Source: Chrysomallon squamiferum
Taxonomy: Eukaryota > Mollusca > Gastropoda > Neomphalida > Peltospiridae
Length of the DNA stretch: 64,000 nucleotides
NCBI GenBank assembly: GCA_012295275.1
Contig: CM022667.1
Coordinates: 8,477,038 to 8,541,037 of the forward strand
Direction of reading: 5' to 3'
In this document: positions 11,701-24,892 of the stretch, in pieces
How positions within the stretch are numbered: position 1 is the first letter of the stretch
How the letters are laid out: each line of letters starts with the position of its first letter
Notes under the pieces: model-generated
Told to the model about the DNA's origin: nothing
Databases searched by the model: none
Seen by the model: the letters and a program-made list of their open reading frames with translations, nothing else
Translations under genes and position numbers: made by a program

Positions 11701-14119
11701 TAAATGAGATGTGGAGTTCCTGACAGAGTATTTTTGTCACTTTCTGAAATGTAACACATTTCTGCTCTTCACATCAAAGAATTAATGAAGTTTAACATTT
11801 TTTTTGTGTACTGATGTAAGAAATGTTTCACTGGAATGAAGTTTCTTCTGAAGGAACAATAGATCTGAGTTTTCTTAATATTGCAGAAATATAAATCATG
11901 GATTTTTGATTTTTGCAAACCTTCATTCTTGGAAAAGTGGTGTTATTAACGAGTTATATATAATTCTTGGGTTCAGATATATACATGCCATATTAATGAA
12001 AACTAACATCTTTTTTTGGCAACAGGATGTGAAAATAATTTTCAAAGCATAACAAATTTTGATGTTTATTACAAACCAAACATTTTTCAAGCATTGTGGA
12101 GGTTTCAATATTGTAGTTTTGGTATTTGTCCGAACACAAAATTTTAAAAACTTCTATTTGCTAAAGAATTTCAAGTAGTACAGTTTGTCCAAACACAAAA
12201 TATTAAAAACTTCTTTTTACAAGAATTTCAAGTAGTACAGCTTTTTCTGAATACAAGTATTATATGTTTTCATTTTGGTTTCAAACTTCTTCAGAGATTT
12301 TGACTCTTTTATATATCGTATAATCATGTTTCTATAAAGCCCAGCATTTTGGGGGGGTTTTCTTTAAGTAATCACTGTGCCTAATTTGCTTTTAATTGAT
12401 TTGAACTGAAAGGATAAGAGATTCCGAGTTTTGTAAACACAGTAGAACTGCCAGCACTGTTTCGCTGTGTTTATACAAACCTAACACATTTTGTTGCTCA
12501 ACAACTCATCAATGAGTAAATGTGTGTTTGTGTGTTCACTGGCAGTGGACTTTTGTTCAAAGGGTGAGAGATTTTGTAAATATTGAGGGTGTGCCAGCAA
12601 TCTGTGGGCCTGGTGAACTCTAACTCCTGTGGTGTGATAATACTTGGCATCTAGTAATTCACACACTGTGCTGCCAAACTGAGTGTTTATTGCACACTCC
12701 ACAAGAAACAACTGAGGTGAAATGACTGGTTTCCAGTGGTTTGCTTGTTACAGTTATTAGATTTGACTGGTGTTTTTAATGTTGTTTCATTTTAGAATTA
12801 CTTTATATAACTGATTATATATTATTTATTGTTCAATGTTGGGTAAAAGCTACTTCATAATTTAAATATAATTTGATTTATTTTCATGCTGATAAAAAGC
12901 TGATTCATGATTTTAAACATTAATCTGATTGTTTTCCATATTGTTTTACCTTATTTAAAATTCATAAATTAATAGAATTTTGTATTACTACTTCAAAGTA
13001 AAATAGAATATTTAATTAAAATATTATCTACAGAAGTTGTATTGCTGCTATTACACAAAAGCATTAATATACAAGATTATAAAGTTTTTAAAAAAAGTAG
13101 TCTTTGTGAGGTATATCACCCATGTACTTAGTGAACTTTTTTCATTTTATCACAACACAGGTGTGTTATTATCATTAGTTTTTATTCTCTTGTCCAATTT
13201 GTTTGCTGAAAAAAAAATGATCTAACTCTGGAGTTTGAATGGCAGGTATTGTGACAAACCGACTAATCTAAAATTGCATATTCACAATTCAGATCACTCT
13301 CATCATATGCAATCAGCTCAACAGATTTATTTTCATTTTCTGCTTTCTGCCACTTCACAATATCCCAGTTGGAAAATCTTGTATGGTACAATTAGTCATC
13401 TTCATAAAGTGAATTCACTCCCAGCCAGAGGCTATAGAACACAGTGATCAGAAAGTTGTTTGAGTCTCTGTTTGTGCGGTGGTGAAAGGATATGTCAGTT
13501 GGTGTGAGCAGGGGTACAATACGAGATTGTATCTCATGTTTTTGTTTGCGGCCTTTGGGGAGAGGTCCTGAGAGTTAGCATTATTTGACTGAGGGAATCG
13601 CATAATGATAAACTCTCTGTGTTGTCAGAGAGTTCAGAAAAGAGAACAAAATGAGTTCCTTTCAGAGATAAACAGTTCAGTGCTGCACTCTTGTAACCAT
13701 GGAACTTCCTGCTAGAAATGATAAATGATATTTCGTTATAATGATGTTTACTGTTTGCCCTGATGCAGGCAGAATGTGATTATAGTGAGCCCTGCGTATG
13801 GGGTATATTATAATTATCTCTTACATAAGCTGGTAATGAGATTCCTGTTGGATACAATTAGTTAATTTTCTCATTACATATACAAAGGATATATAATCCC
13901 AGTGATATACGTGAAATATGTCCCGTTTGCTTTCTGCATTAAGAATCATTCTCAAATTGCTTCAGTTATCTGCAGACCATGGTCACGAAGTTACATTTGA
14001 CTTTTTATATCACAAATACTCTTACCAGGCAGTAAGTGTGAACTGATCTGGAAGTAATGTGAGTTTCTTCGCTTTCTCATTTTCATCTTAACACATAGAA
14101 TATTCATTCATTCTTGATA
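7938..14119. other. AT-rich non-coding stretch with small tandem duplications
   Basis: No gene is supported. Two diverged copies of a unit of about 54 bp lie at 8243-8350, each with an AATAC(A)CCA(G/A)TA core. TTA/AAT triplet tracts occur at about 8655-8850. Two copies of a unit of about 58 bp lie at 12126-12243 (..AAAAACTTCT..AGAATTTCAAGTAGTACAG). A segment at 9021-9057 has good splice-like borders but stops in two frames. Open frames at 9997-10224, 11444-11740 and 12481-12711 lack family resemblance or convincing composition. Confidence 0.5.
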
Positions 14120-14341
14120 ATGGAATCAAAACCTCAAACACAGAAAACCAAGGAAGAAGATGCAGCAGAGAGGCAGACAAAACGTACAAAGACTCTGAAG
14201 AAATCTGCTGCTGCTTCTGCGAGACTGGGAAACAGGTCAGTGGAATCAAAACATGAGACGTTGACGTCGAGGTCGGGTGATTCCTCCGGCCGATGTCGAC
14301 CCAGTGCTCGACCCAAAGTCATGTCCAGGTTGAAGAAGTCA
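14120..14341 (+). CDS. Candidate coding exon, Lys/Ser/Arg-rich, unassigned
   Basis: A GC-rich island in AT-rich DNA. From ATG 14120 it encodes 74 codons beginning MESKPQTQKTKEEDAAERQ, low in complexity and strongly basic, ending KKS|gtgaga in phase 0. Internal alternatives are AACAG|gtcagt (phase 2) and TCCAG|gttgaa (phase 2). A possible acceptor (aacacag|AAAACC) at 14143 would make it an internal phase-0 exon. None of these phases fits directly onto MYCBPAP exon 2, so membership of that gene is unproven. The composition argues for a real coding segment; the product is not recognised. Confidence 0.4.
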
Positions 14342-16531
14342 GTGAGAATTATTTCAATGATACGTACGTACCACATTTGTCAGTCTGTCAGTCCGAATGT
14401 GACAGTTGTTTTTTTTATTTTGTAATGTTTTTGTAATGTTTTTTGTGGGGTTATTAACCTGATTTTTTCACAATAGAAATTAATATTGGTCAGAAATTAA
14501 TCAGTTAGATGATTTTTAATTTTTTAAATTTATTTATTTGTTTTAATTTATTATTATTTATTATTTATTATTTATTATTATTATTTAATATTATTATTAT
14601 AATTTATTTTACACACACACACTATACACTATACATTTTGTGAGGGGGGTTTATGTTTGGTGGGAGTGATGTGTAATTAAAATACTAGATAACTTTGTAC
14701 AAATTAAATTAGTATCTAATCCATCCTATTTAAAATAATTTACTGTTTGTTGTTTATTTATTATTATTATTATTATTATTATATGTTATTTTATTTATTT
14801 ATTTTTATCTCTTTAAACATGCACATAGTCAATTATCTAAGATCAAAAAAGTTAAAAAAAACAACTTTTATTTATTTATTGTGTTATTTTGGGTGGAGTA
14901 TAGATGTTCACTGGTATAAATTAGTACAGACATATTTTAGAGAATGTCTTTCTTACTAATAAACCCAGTGAAGTTTTATTTTTGTAGTCTGATTTGGGGA
15001 GTTTGGATAGAAGGTAGCCAGATTTTATTTGTATTTCCAAATATTAATAGTTTCTTTTCTAAACTGTTTAATCTGTGTTGTTCACAATATTTAAAACGTT
15101 TATTTATTTGTTTATTTATTTATTTGTTTGTTTATTTGTTTGTTTGTTTGTTTGTTATGTAATGCTGGATGGTGATACAAAAGATAAAAATGTTATAAGA
15201 CTAGGTTTTTGTCAGATAACAGTGTTAGAGATATTTGCTCTCTGATTAGTATCTTTTATTTAATTTTTGATTCTATTCAAATTTGCTGTTCTAACCAAAT
15301 ACCTGAACTAAATTTTGTTCCCATAATGACACAAAAATGTGATTGTTTTGATACAGCAACAGGACAAGCACCAAAACAAATAAAGAAAGAAAGAAATGAT
15401 GATGATAAATAAAACATTAATAACACAGAAAAACTTAATAAACGGAGAAAGAAAGAAATAATTTAAATAATAGTAATGATGATATCTATACCTTTATTAT
15501 TATTATTATCATCATCATCATCATCATCATATGTGTGTAATTATTATTTAATATCAAGTTAATATATGAATCAAAACATTAACAGCATTTAATAATGACC
15601 AGTGATATATGAATAATACTCATTAAATATAATACACTTATAATATTTTATAATTCTTAGCATAATTATGAGTCCGTATTTTACGATATAATTATATTGA
15701 AGCAGGAACAAATAAACAACATAAACTGAGTTTGAAAAACAGTTTGAACACGATTAGCAAAACGTCAAGTAAGACTGAGTAACCCTAATGTAATTCTTGT
15801 AATTATTCTGAGTTTAAACAAATTTCAAGAAAACATTGAAATGTGTTAAGGAATGAACATCATGAGCTCTGTATTTAGTATGTTTTATGTGTTCTGAATT
15901 GTAATTAAACACACGCACAAACAACATATATGAATACAAAAATTAATAATGCCATTACCTCAGCAACAACAACAACAATAAATACTACCATAATCATTGT
16001 CACTACTACTAAAATAATAATAATAATAATAATAATAATACCATTACCTCAACAACAACTACAAATACTACTACTAGTATAGTTAATAACAGTTACAATA
16101 ATAATAATATCACAAAAACTACTACAGTTAATAATAATAATAACAAGTAACAAAGAAATTATAACAGAGAATAAAAAAATTAAAAAAATTATAGGTAAAA
16201 CTATCTGCTTTTGGCTTTCTTTCATGAAAACATTTAATTTATACTGATCTAATTTTTTTTTTTTTTTTTTTAATTTAAAGAAAAAATCAACAGAAACTTG
16301 CAACATTAATTATCTTGATGTGTTGTAGCTATCACTTTCTCCTATCCCAGACTGTATACAATTAACTTGCACTCTCAAGCTCTGCCAGCTTTTGGAGTTG
16401 TCTTTTCTTTCTTTTTTTTAAACAAATGTGACAGAGGTTAATTGAAAATACAAAGCATTTAAAAGTTGTACTTACCAGCCTTTCTACATTAGCCAGTCAT
16501 TGTTTTGTTTTTTTCTTCTCTCTATCAGTTT

Positions 16532-16567
<36 letters not shown>

Positions 16568-17094
16568 TTCCAATGATATACTTCTGGTGTAAAAAGAAAG
16601 GAAGTCTGTTGAAAGAACTTAGAAAGATTTAAATCTGAGATTTACTGAGTGTCATTGTGCAGTGTTTCTTCTTTTTCGAGTGTGAAATAATGAAAGGGAA
16701 AATATTCTCAGTACCGTAGCTAACAGCAGACAGATTTTTAAATGATTCTTTCTACAGACAGCACAGCACTTACCATGCACTTTGATACACTATCTGTGGT
16801 GTGCAGTGGCCCCGGGTATCCAAATGTGGGGGGAGAGGCATCTAATCAGAGGAAAGAACTTAACAGAACTTGGTTGATTTATATTTAAATCGAATAAAGT
16901 GTTTATTTTATGTTTCATCTGTGTTTACATATTCAAAATATCTTCCTTTCTCATAACATTTCTCAGTAGTAGGCCTTGTATTTGAGTCTTAGGGGCATAC
17001 AATCAAGGAGTTGGCCCTGGGCATCACCAGTCCTCTGCACACCACTGTAGACTATTGTAAACAAATGGCCTTAATTAGAAAAGGTGGCCAGACA
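14342..17094. other. AT-rich non-coding stretch with triplet and CTTT repeats
   Basis: No gene is supported. TTA/ATT and TTTG tracts occur at 14530-14610, 14758-14780 and 15095-15155. AAT/ACT triplets run across about 15960-16150. A (CTTT)n tract lies at about 16531-16568. The patch at 16790-17080 is a little GC-richer but shows no exon structure. Confidence 0.5.
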
Positions 17095-17261
17095 TAATGA
17101 TGCAGTGTATGAACAGAATGGGATGGGTCAGTCATAATAACTCAATGAATGAAGTGAGCAGGATGGACCACTCATATCAGTTCAGTGTATGAACTCAGTA
17201 GCATTATCCACTTGTAATAGCTGAATGGTTAAAATGAGTAGTGAATTTATAGACCATGTGA

Positions 17262-18815
17262 CAATCATAATAACTCAATGTATGAACTGAGTATAGACTA
17301 CGTGACAGTCACAGTAACTCAGTGTGTGAACTGAGCAAAGACAGCATGACCAGTCACAGTAACTCAATGTGTGAACTGAGCAAAGACAGCATGACCAGTC
17401 ACACTCAGTGTGTGAACTGAGCAAAGACAGCATGACCAGTCACAGTAACTCAGTGTGTGAACTGAGCTTAGACAGCATGACCAGTCACACTCAGTGTGTG
17501 AACTGAGCAAAGACAGCATGACCAGTCACAGTAACTCAGTGTGTGAACTGAGTAAAGACAGCATGACCAGTCACACTCAGTGTGTGAACTGAGCAAAGAC
17601 AGCATGACCAGTCACACTCAGTGTGTGAACTGAGCAAAGACAGCACGAGCAGTCACAGTAACTCAGTGTGTGAACTGAGCAAAGACAGCATGACCAGTCA
17701 CAGTAACTCAGTGTGTGAACTGAGCAAAGACAGCATGACCAGTCACAGTAACTCAGTGTGTGAACTGAGCTTAGACAGCATGACCAGTCACACTCAGTGT
17801 GTGAACTGAGCAAAGACAGCATGAGCAGTCACAGTAACTCAGTGTGTGAACTGAGCTTAGCATGACCAGTCACAGTAACTCAGTGTGTGAACTGAGCAAA
17901 GACAGCATGAGCAGTCACAGTAACTCAGTGTGTGAACTGAGCAAAGACAGCATGACCAGTCACAGTAACTCAGTGTGTGAACTGAGCTTAGACAGCATGA
18001 CCAGTCACACTCAGTGTGTGAACTGAGCAAAGACAGCATGACCAGTCACAGTAACTCAGTGTGTGAACTGAGTAAAGACAGCATGACCAGTCACACTCAG
18101 TGTGTGAACTGAGCAAAGACAGCATGACCAGTCACAGTAACTCGGTGTGTGAACTGAGCAAAGACAGCATGAGCAGTCACAGTAACTCAGTGTGTGAACT
18201 GAGCAAAGACAGCATGACCAGTCACAGTAACTCGGTGTGTGAACTGAGCAAAGACAGCATGAGCAGTCACAGTAACTCAGTGTGTGAACTGAGCAAAGAC
18301 AGCATGACCAGTCACAGTAACTCAGTGTGTGAACTGAGCTTAGACAGCATGACCAGTCACACTCAGTGTGTGAACTGAGCAAAGACAGCATGAGCAGTCA
18401 CAGTAACTCAGTGTGTGAACTGAGCTTAGCATGACCAGTCACAGTAACTCAGTGTGTGAACTGAGCAAAGACAGCATGAGCAGTCACAGTAACTCAGTGT
18501 GTGAACTGAGTAAAGACAGCATGACCAGTCACAGTAACTCAGTGTGTGAACTGAGCAAAGACAGCATGAGCAGTCACAGTAACTCAGTGTGTGAACTGAG
18601 TAAAGACAGCATGACGTCACACTCAGTGTGTGAACTGAGCAAAGACAGCATGACCAGTCACACTCAGTGTGTGAACTGAGCAAAGACAGCATGAGCAGTC
18701 ACAGTAACTCAGTGTGTGAACTGAGCAAAGACAGCATGACCAGTCACACTCAGTGTGTGAACTGAGCAAAGACAGCATGACCAGTCACAATAACTCAATG
18801 TGTGAACTGAGCACA
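17262..18815. repeat. Minisatellite, 45-bp and 41-bp units, each with a short inverted repeat
   Basis: More than 30 tandem units. The long unit (45 bp) contains CAGTCACAGTAACTCAGTG then TGTGAACTGAGCAAAGACAG and CATGAC. The 41-bp variants lack AGTA after CAGTCAC or lose four bases near TTAGACAGC. Each unit holds CTCAGT-gtgtga-ACTGAG, a 6-bp stem with a 6-nt loop. Variant forms (TTAGACAGC, ATGAGC, CTCGG) recur in the same order, which suggests higher-order block duplication; compare 17860-18060 with 18425-18600. Degenerate copies extend left to about 17095. Because 45 is a multiple of three, both strands show repetitive open frames, which are not genes. Confidence 0.95.
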
Positions 18816-19095
18816 GAACCTCCAACCAATGAGTTAGTAGTAAGAAAGCTTTAAAAAAAAAAAAAAATGTTTATTACTTGTGTATCTGTTGTGTGACTTG
18901 TTAACCAAGGTGTTGATTTACTGTTGGTGGTAAACATCTCTGCTTCATTTGCATGCTTGAAAAAACAACAGTATCAATAGCAGCTGTAGGTGAGTTGTGA
19001 GTTTGGATTAAAAACGTTCTGACTCACTGATTAAGTTCTGCAGTTTGTTACTCACTTGGCTCTTTGCAGGTTTTGCATTCCAGTCAATTTTCTTC

Positions 19096-19129
<34 letters not shown>

Positions 19130-21480
19130 GTTTGTCTTAGTACAAGTTTTCAAAAGGAACAGGTGAGAAAGAATAATTTATGTGAAAATTGTCCTTTTTG
19201 TATTCAGTACACCTGTTGTGTGAATTATACTTTATTGGTGAAACATTGGTGAATGCTTGTTAATATTATTACAGACAGAGCTAGCAAATATTTAGCATTT
19301 GCATCTGATTGTAGATTTTTTAAAAGTATTAATTAAACATAACATTATAATGAACAAATTTAAGAATCTTTCTAAAAAAAAATGAAAATGAGGGTCAGAG
19401 CAGGATGATCATGTTTAACCTCAGACATCCAGAGGTTAGCATCAGTTGCATGTAGTCATTTCATTTCAATAGCAATTATGATGTTTGTGGTAACAGGAGA
19501 AATCAGAATAATAACAGACATTCTTGTTTTTTTTGTTTGTTTATTAAATAATAAATCAGCATGTTTTAATATTAATGATTTTTCTAGATTTTTTATGCTT
19601 TATGAAGTTAGAGAGGAAACATATTTCCTTTCTGTTAGTTATATATCATTAGTAGTAGATAATTTTTAAATATTTAGATAAGTATCTACATGATAAATAT
19701 TTAGAAAAACAATTTAAAACTTAAGAATTTATAAAACTGAAATAAAATCCTATAGGATAATATTTATGAAAATAATAAAATAAAATCTGTGTTTTAAAGA
19801 TTTAGCAAACTGAAATAAAAATCTAAATCTTAATATCGAAAAAAAAAAAAAAAAAATCTAAATCTTAATATTTAGAGAGAAAAAAGTCTAAATGTTAATA
19901 TTTAGAGAAAAAAGGTCCAATTGTAAAGTGTTTAGTAAACATCAATACAGTGAAAACTGGTTCTTGCTCTGTGTTAATGATATTGCTACAAGTTAATGCT
20001 GCTTTCAGCTCAGTTTAATTAACTGTCAACTTGTTTATTCACCAGAGTAAATATTTGCCACTGCTACCACGGTTACCATTCACACTGCATTATTTGATTA
20101 TGTGATGATCACGAGGTCGGCAGTCACCTGAAACAAAGTTTACAGTAGATTTGTGTTGTTGTTTTTTTTCCCTTTTAAATGAAATAAAGATTATTTCTGG
20201 ATGTTACCTAGTGAACCCATTAAATCTTTTTTTTTTTTAGCCATTTCCTTTCTGATGAAAGCCATTATTATCAATGTCCTAGCTGATTTAACTGTTTGAA
20301 TTCTGAATGTTCGTAACCTCTTGATTCTGTTTTAAAAGAGTTTTATATTGCTGTAAATACATTTGATGGGGTTTTTTTTTTTTTTCTCTTTAACACAGAA
20401 GCCAAAATTAAATGTAAAATCTTCCAATGATCCTCACATGAGCACTTTCAGCTTAGGATTACACATTTTCAACTTCTGATAGGAAAACTCGTTTCAAGCT
20501 TTCTTAATCTTCATTTTCAATATTTAGAGAGAACTAAATATCTGGGTACTCAGAAGTCCACTGAGCTTCATGGTATAAGATGCAGGATTTGAGATATTAT
20601 TTTTGGGGTTTAGCTCTACATGTGAGAGACAGGAGGGAGTGTGGGGTAATTCTTTACCTGAGACATGCTGATGCTGAACAGGTCAGGCAGTGTTAGGTTT
20701 TTACTAAGTACTGCTGCTAAGTCCTGATTGTTTTCAGATGCCACTCAGAGAGAGACATGGAGAGAGACAATGGACTTTGAGTTACTGGTTTTATTCTGTG
20801 GGTTATTATTATTATTAGCAACAAAATGTTAAGACGAGAGGTGACAATCCAGGTGTGAAATTAGGTGATTTATTAACACAGACACAGCTGCCAGGTTTTT
20901 CTCAGTTGATGGAACCTTTCATTTCCAGAATTCACATTTTTATCTAGGATGTGTATATGATGCTGATATCCAGGATTCAGAATTGTGTGTGCTTCATGTG
21001 TTTTTGGTACAGATTTCTATCTAGGATTCACAGTTAGTGACTTGATGAATTTTTTTTTCTGTTTTCTTTAATATACAGAATTCACATTTAATCAAGGATG
21101 TGTACTTAATGTTTTTATACAGGATCAGAATTTTGTGTGTTTAATGGGGTTTTTTGTGATTTGGAGAAAGAAATTTGCTCTCACTGTTTGATCTGTTTTA
21201 TGACAAACACATTTTCCAATTCCAGCCAACAATGACAGAGAAGTTAAAACACTAATTAAATTTATAAAGATAAAAAAATAAAAATTCTGTTGTACCATGT
21301 AATTTTTATTTACCAACAAAACTGGATTTATAATTTCAACTGAAAAAGAAACGGCAAAAATATTTCTTCTTCTTCTTTTTTTCATCAAAGTTGTATAGCT
21401 GATCATGTTTTAGATTTGAAATCCATTTGGAAAATATTTCTTGATCAAATTACTTTTAAGCAGACGACTGTTGTTTTACG
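18816..21480. other. Non-coding stretch with a diverged internal duplication
   Basis: No gene is supported. Long T runs lie at 19099-19126 and elsewhere. Segments at 20925-20991 and 21075-21140 are diverged copies (CAGAATTCACATTT..AAGGATGTGTA..CAGAATTTTGTGTG), with a partial third copy near 21010-21040. The minus-strand open frame at 21125-21406 lies partly over this and shows no domain. Confidence 0.5.
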
Positions 21481-21495
21481 ACTGTGTTGTTTGAG

Positions 21496-21655
21496 TTGTT
21501 TGACTGTTGAGAAGTTTTCAGTTAACTGACTGCAAGGTTTATGTTGTTTTACTGTTGAGAAGTTTTCAGTTAACTGACTGCAAGGTTTATGTTGTTTTAC
21601 TGTTGAGAAGTTTTCAGTTAACTGACTGCAAGGTTTGTGTTGTTTGATAGATCTA
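21496..21655. repeat. Three-copy 48-bp tandem repeat
   Basis: The unit is CTGCAAGGTTTATGTTGTTT plus TACTGTTGAGAAGTTTTCAG and TTAACTGA. Copies are nearly identical. On the minus strand it reads as a 16-residue repeat because 48 is divisible by three. Nothing shows that it is translated. Confidence 0.9.
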
Positions 21656-22088
21656 AGCATGAATTAAGAGAAGTCTGAAACATGTTAAACTTTACATTTA
21701 TTCAAAACAGTTCATTAAATTTCTGGTCTTAAAAAAGTGGCAAATTTAAATTTAAAATTTCCTTTACTTTTAGCACATTTATTTAAACAGCCTTTCTTTT
21801 TTTTTTTTTTTATCTTGATTCATTGCATTTTAAAGTTGTTCTTTTTTATTTTTCTCTCATTTTAAATAAAATTAAAAAAAATTAAAATAATTTATTACTG
21901 AAAGGTCTGATTAAAACATTAAATTTGAATAAATAGTGTTTCTGACTTGAAGAAAAACCTGCCCATATTGTATCAAAGAGCAAAACACTGTATTAAATGA
22001 TCTGTGTAAGAAAACAAGTGTTATCTCACGTTGAACACAACCCACTGTCAGTGTCTTCTGACAGCACAAATCAGAGCAGAGGGAGGAG

Positions 22089-22359
22089 GTGTCGACTGAC
22101 AGTCTGTTTACGTTACTCGGAAGAACAGCACTTTCCACTGCCCATGCTAACAACTGTACTCAGTACACTGACAAGACAATGGTTGACAAAATGAGCAAAC
22201 GAAGCATGTCAGTGCAGCTGACGATGTCTTCTAATGTAAAGGTTAGTCCGGGTGTTGCTGTCAAGAGACATTCGTTATTCCCAGGGTCTGTGGGACACAG
22301 ACTTTCAATAACTGGATCACGTTTTGAAGGAGATGTCACTGGCAGGCGAAAATCAACAT
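22089..22359 (+). CDS. MYCBPAP: MYCBPAP exon 1 (candidate first coding exon)
   Basis: The frame is open from ATG 22089. A second ATG at 22179 (MVDKMSKRSMSVQLTM) is my preferred start because the composition turns basic and Ser-rich there. The exon ends AAATCAACAT|gtaggt in phase 1, and T joins TC at 26840 to give Phe-Met-Leu-His. A second donor-like site (AAAG|gttagt, about 22244) is in phase 0 and does not fit. Assignment rests on phase, composition and position, not on family similarity. Confidence 0.55.
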
Positions 22360-24323
22360 GTAGGTTTTACTAATTTACTTACTTATTTATTTGTTTGTTT
22401 ATTTGTTTATTTATTTATTTTGTTTATTTATTTATGTGTATTTTTATTTTTTAATTTAAATATATATTTATTATTTTATATTTTTTTAATTGAAATTTTT
22501 CACTATTATTTGAATCAATGAATATGTGTATTAATAATTATGTTTTAATATCAGTGGTTATTAAATGCAAGAGTTTTAATGATTTTAGAAAAGAAACTGG
22601 CAGTTGTTGCCATTTGTGTCAGTTATCTTCAGCAGATGATTAGTGAGTCACTTTTGTTAATTGACAAATCAGTTGTTTCAAACGTTTGGTGAAATGGTCA
22701 CAAACTGACCCAGGATTTACTCTGGTTAAAAACACCAAGGAGGATCAATCCTACTTCCTGTCATGCCTGAAGCTAAATTTCAAGTAACCTAATCTAGTTC
22801 ACATCACTGTTACTTTTCTTTCCATGTCAGATATTTCTGTTATGTTTCAGATTAGGTATTAGTGGCCACACCTAAGATTTAAAAATGTTTTTAATATTTA
22901 TTTTCATACATTTCTACATTTCTCTTCTTGTTTGCTGTTGTTAATATTATTAATATTATTAGTAGTATTTATTTATTTATTTATTTATTTTATGTATGAT
23001 AGTATTATTATAATTATTTATTGTCATCACCATCATTTTGAAATTGAATATCTGAATAATCTGTTTCAGCAGTAATGTCTCGGTAATTTGATTTTTCTAA
23101 AGATTTAATTTAAGCTAATCTGTTACTGAACTGTTCAAAACTATCATGCCCAAAGTATCTGTGAAGTGAAACTGATAAAACTGCCATTTCAAAATCAAGC
23201 TATAACAGTAGCAACTAAATTACCAACAACAACAACAATATAAAAACTGTAAAATGAACTAGATGTAACTATTGTTAACTTGAACTGTTTGCATTAATTC
23301 ATAACAATGTGTTATATAGAACTAGCTGAACAAATAAGTAGGTGCAGAATATTTTATTTAAATGATTTTACTGAAGTGTATATCAAATAATGATTTAAAT
23401 TCCACCAAAATCAAATCAGTGGTTCATTATTTCTTAATGGACAACAAACCATTAAAAAGGAAATAAATGTATTAAAACTATAAAAAATAATAATAATATA
23501 AGAAAGTAAAAGTTGTATTTGCTAATGGACCCTCAAAAAAGGCAGTTAAATTTGGTAATAAAAAGAAATGGTCTAAATATACTACTCTCTAAACTTACTT
23601 TATTCATTTATTTATTTGTTTTAATCCCCCACCCAGTTTTGATAAAAAAAAGTATAACAATAAAATCTGGATAATAATTATAATAATAATTAAAAAAATA
23701 TATATATATATATAAATTTAATCAAGATTTGCAATACCTTTTAAATGTTTCCTAAGTAAAAATCAATTTTTGTTTTATTTCTCTATGGACATTCTATATA
23801 AATAAATTAATTTCATTCTAGCAGTAAATTGTTTTGGATTGATATCAATTCCACTATAAAAAAAAAGAAAAAAGAAGCTATTCCCATATCCGCGCCATGA
23901 CTATAATTGTTTGTTTCTACAAACAAAAGCAGACTGATTCAACAGTGTAAAGGGCACTCATGTTCTGTCAGTATTCCATCGGTATCATTGTTTCCCTCAG
24001 CGTCCCTTGCTAATCCAGTGATTAATCGTTTTACCACAATCAATACAAGCTGAAAACGTATTGTATTTCTGATACTTGTGTGGTCAGAATCAGTTCCTGG
24101 AATCGTAATAAATTATTAAATATAATAAAAAAAAGTGTTGACTGGAAAAGAAAGAATCTACTTACTCCGTATCCAACAGTGAATGCTTTTTACTTGATTA
24201 TTTCTAATTTTTCTTTATTTGGCGACCCACAAGGCTTCCTAAATAATTTTTCCGAGTACCTTAAAGTGAAATTAATCGTATGATTTCAGCAATGCTAATT
24301 TTTCGCGAATTCGCAGATTAGAG

Positions 24324-24355
<32 letters not shown>

Positions 24356-24851
24356 TTAGTATTAGTATTATTGTTCGTATGGTCATTTCGGCAATTCATG
24401 CAAATTTTGGAAGAAATTTTTGTATTGTGGCTCTGGGTTATTCATAGCATCCCTTCGATTCGGTATTTTGCTGCGTTTTCTAACCAATATTTTTATTTTA
24501 TACCGGAGGTGAATACAAAAGAAGCACCATGGTTGAATGGCTGTGTAAACCGGAAGTGCAATAACTACTGACCAGTCAATTCGCGAATCGGTGCTAATGG
24601 CTTCTTGATAATTCTCAAATTGTAATTCTTCGAAAATAATGTTATTTACAGGTTAACCTGTTTCATAATTGTAATTGAGGATAAGACTAATATAGTTTGA
24701 TCATGTTTTAATCCGTTTCCAGTTATATTAATGATTTCACCGTAAAACAAACTGAATCGTAGTGTAAAATGAATTAGATGTGATTTCTTAGTTTCGCTTT
24801 CTCTTCTTTTTTTCATCTGTGTTTATTAGACGGTATTGTGTCCGTGCTGTA

Positions 24852-24892
<41 letters not shown>

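Noticed and set aside
17577-18692. Long open frames of 60-111 codons on both strands (SHSNSVCELSKDS-type and HTLSYCDWSCCLCSV-type repeats)
   Set aside because: They come from a minisatellite whose 45-bp unit is divisible by three. Frames break wherever a 41-bp unit occurs, and both strands are open alike.
17262-18815. Regular short repeats resembling a CRISPR array
   Set aside because: Units are directly contiguous with no unique spacers, and the DNA is eukaryotic.
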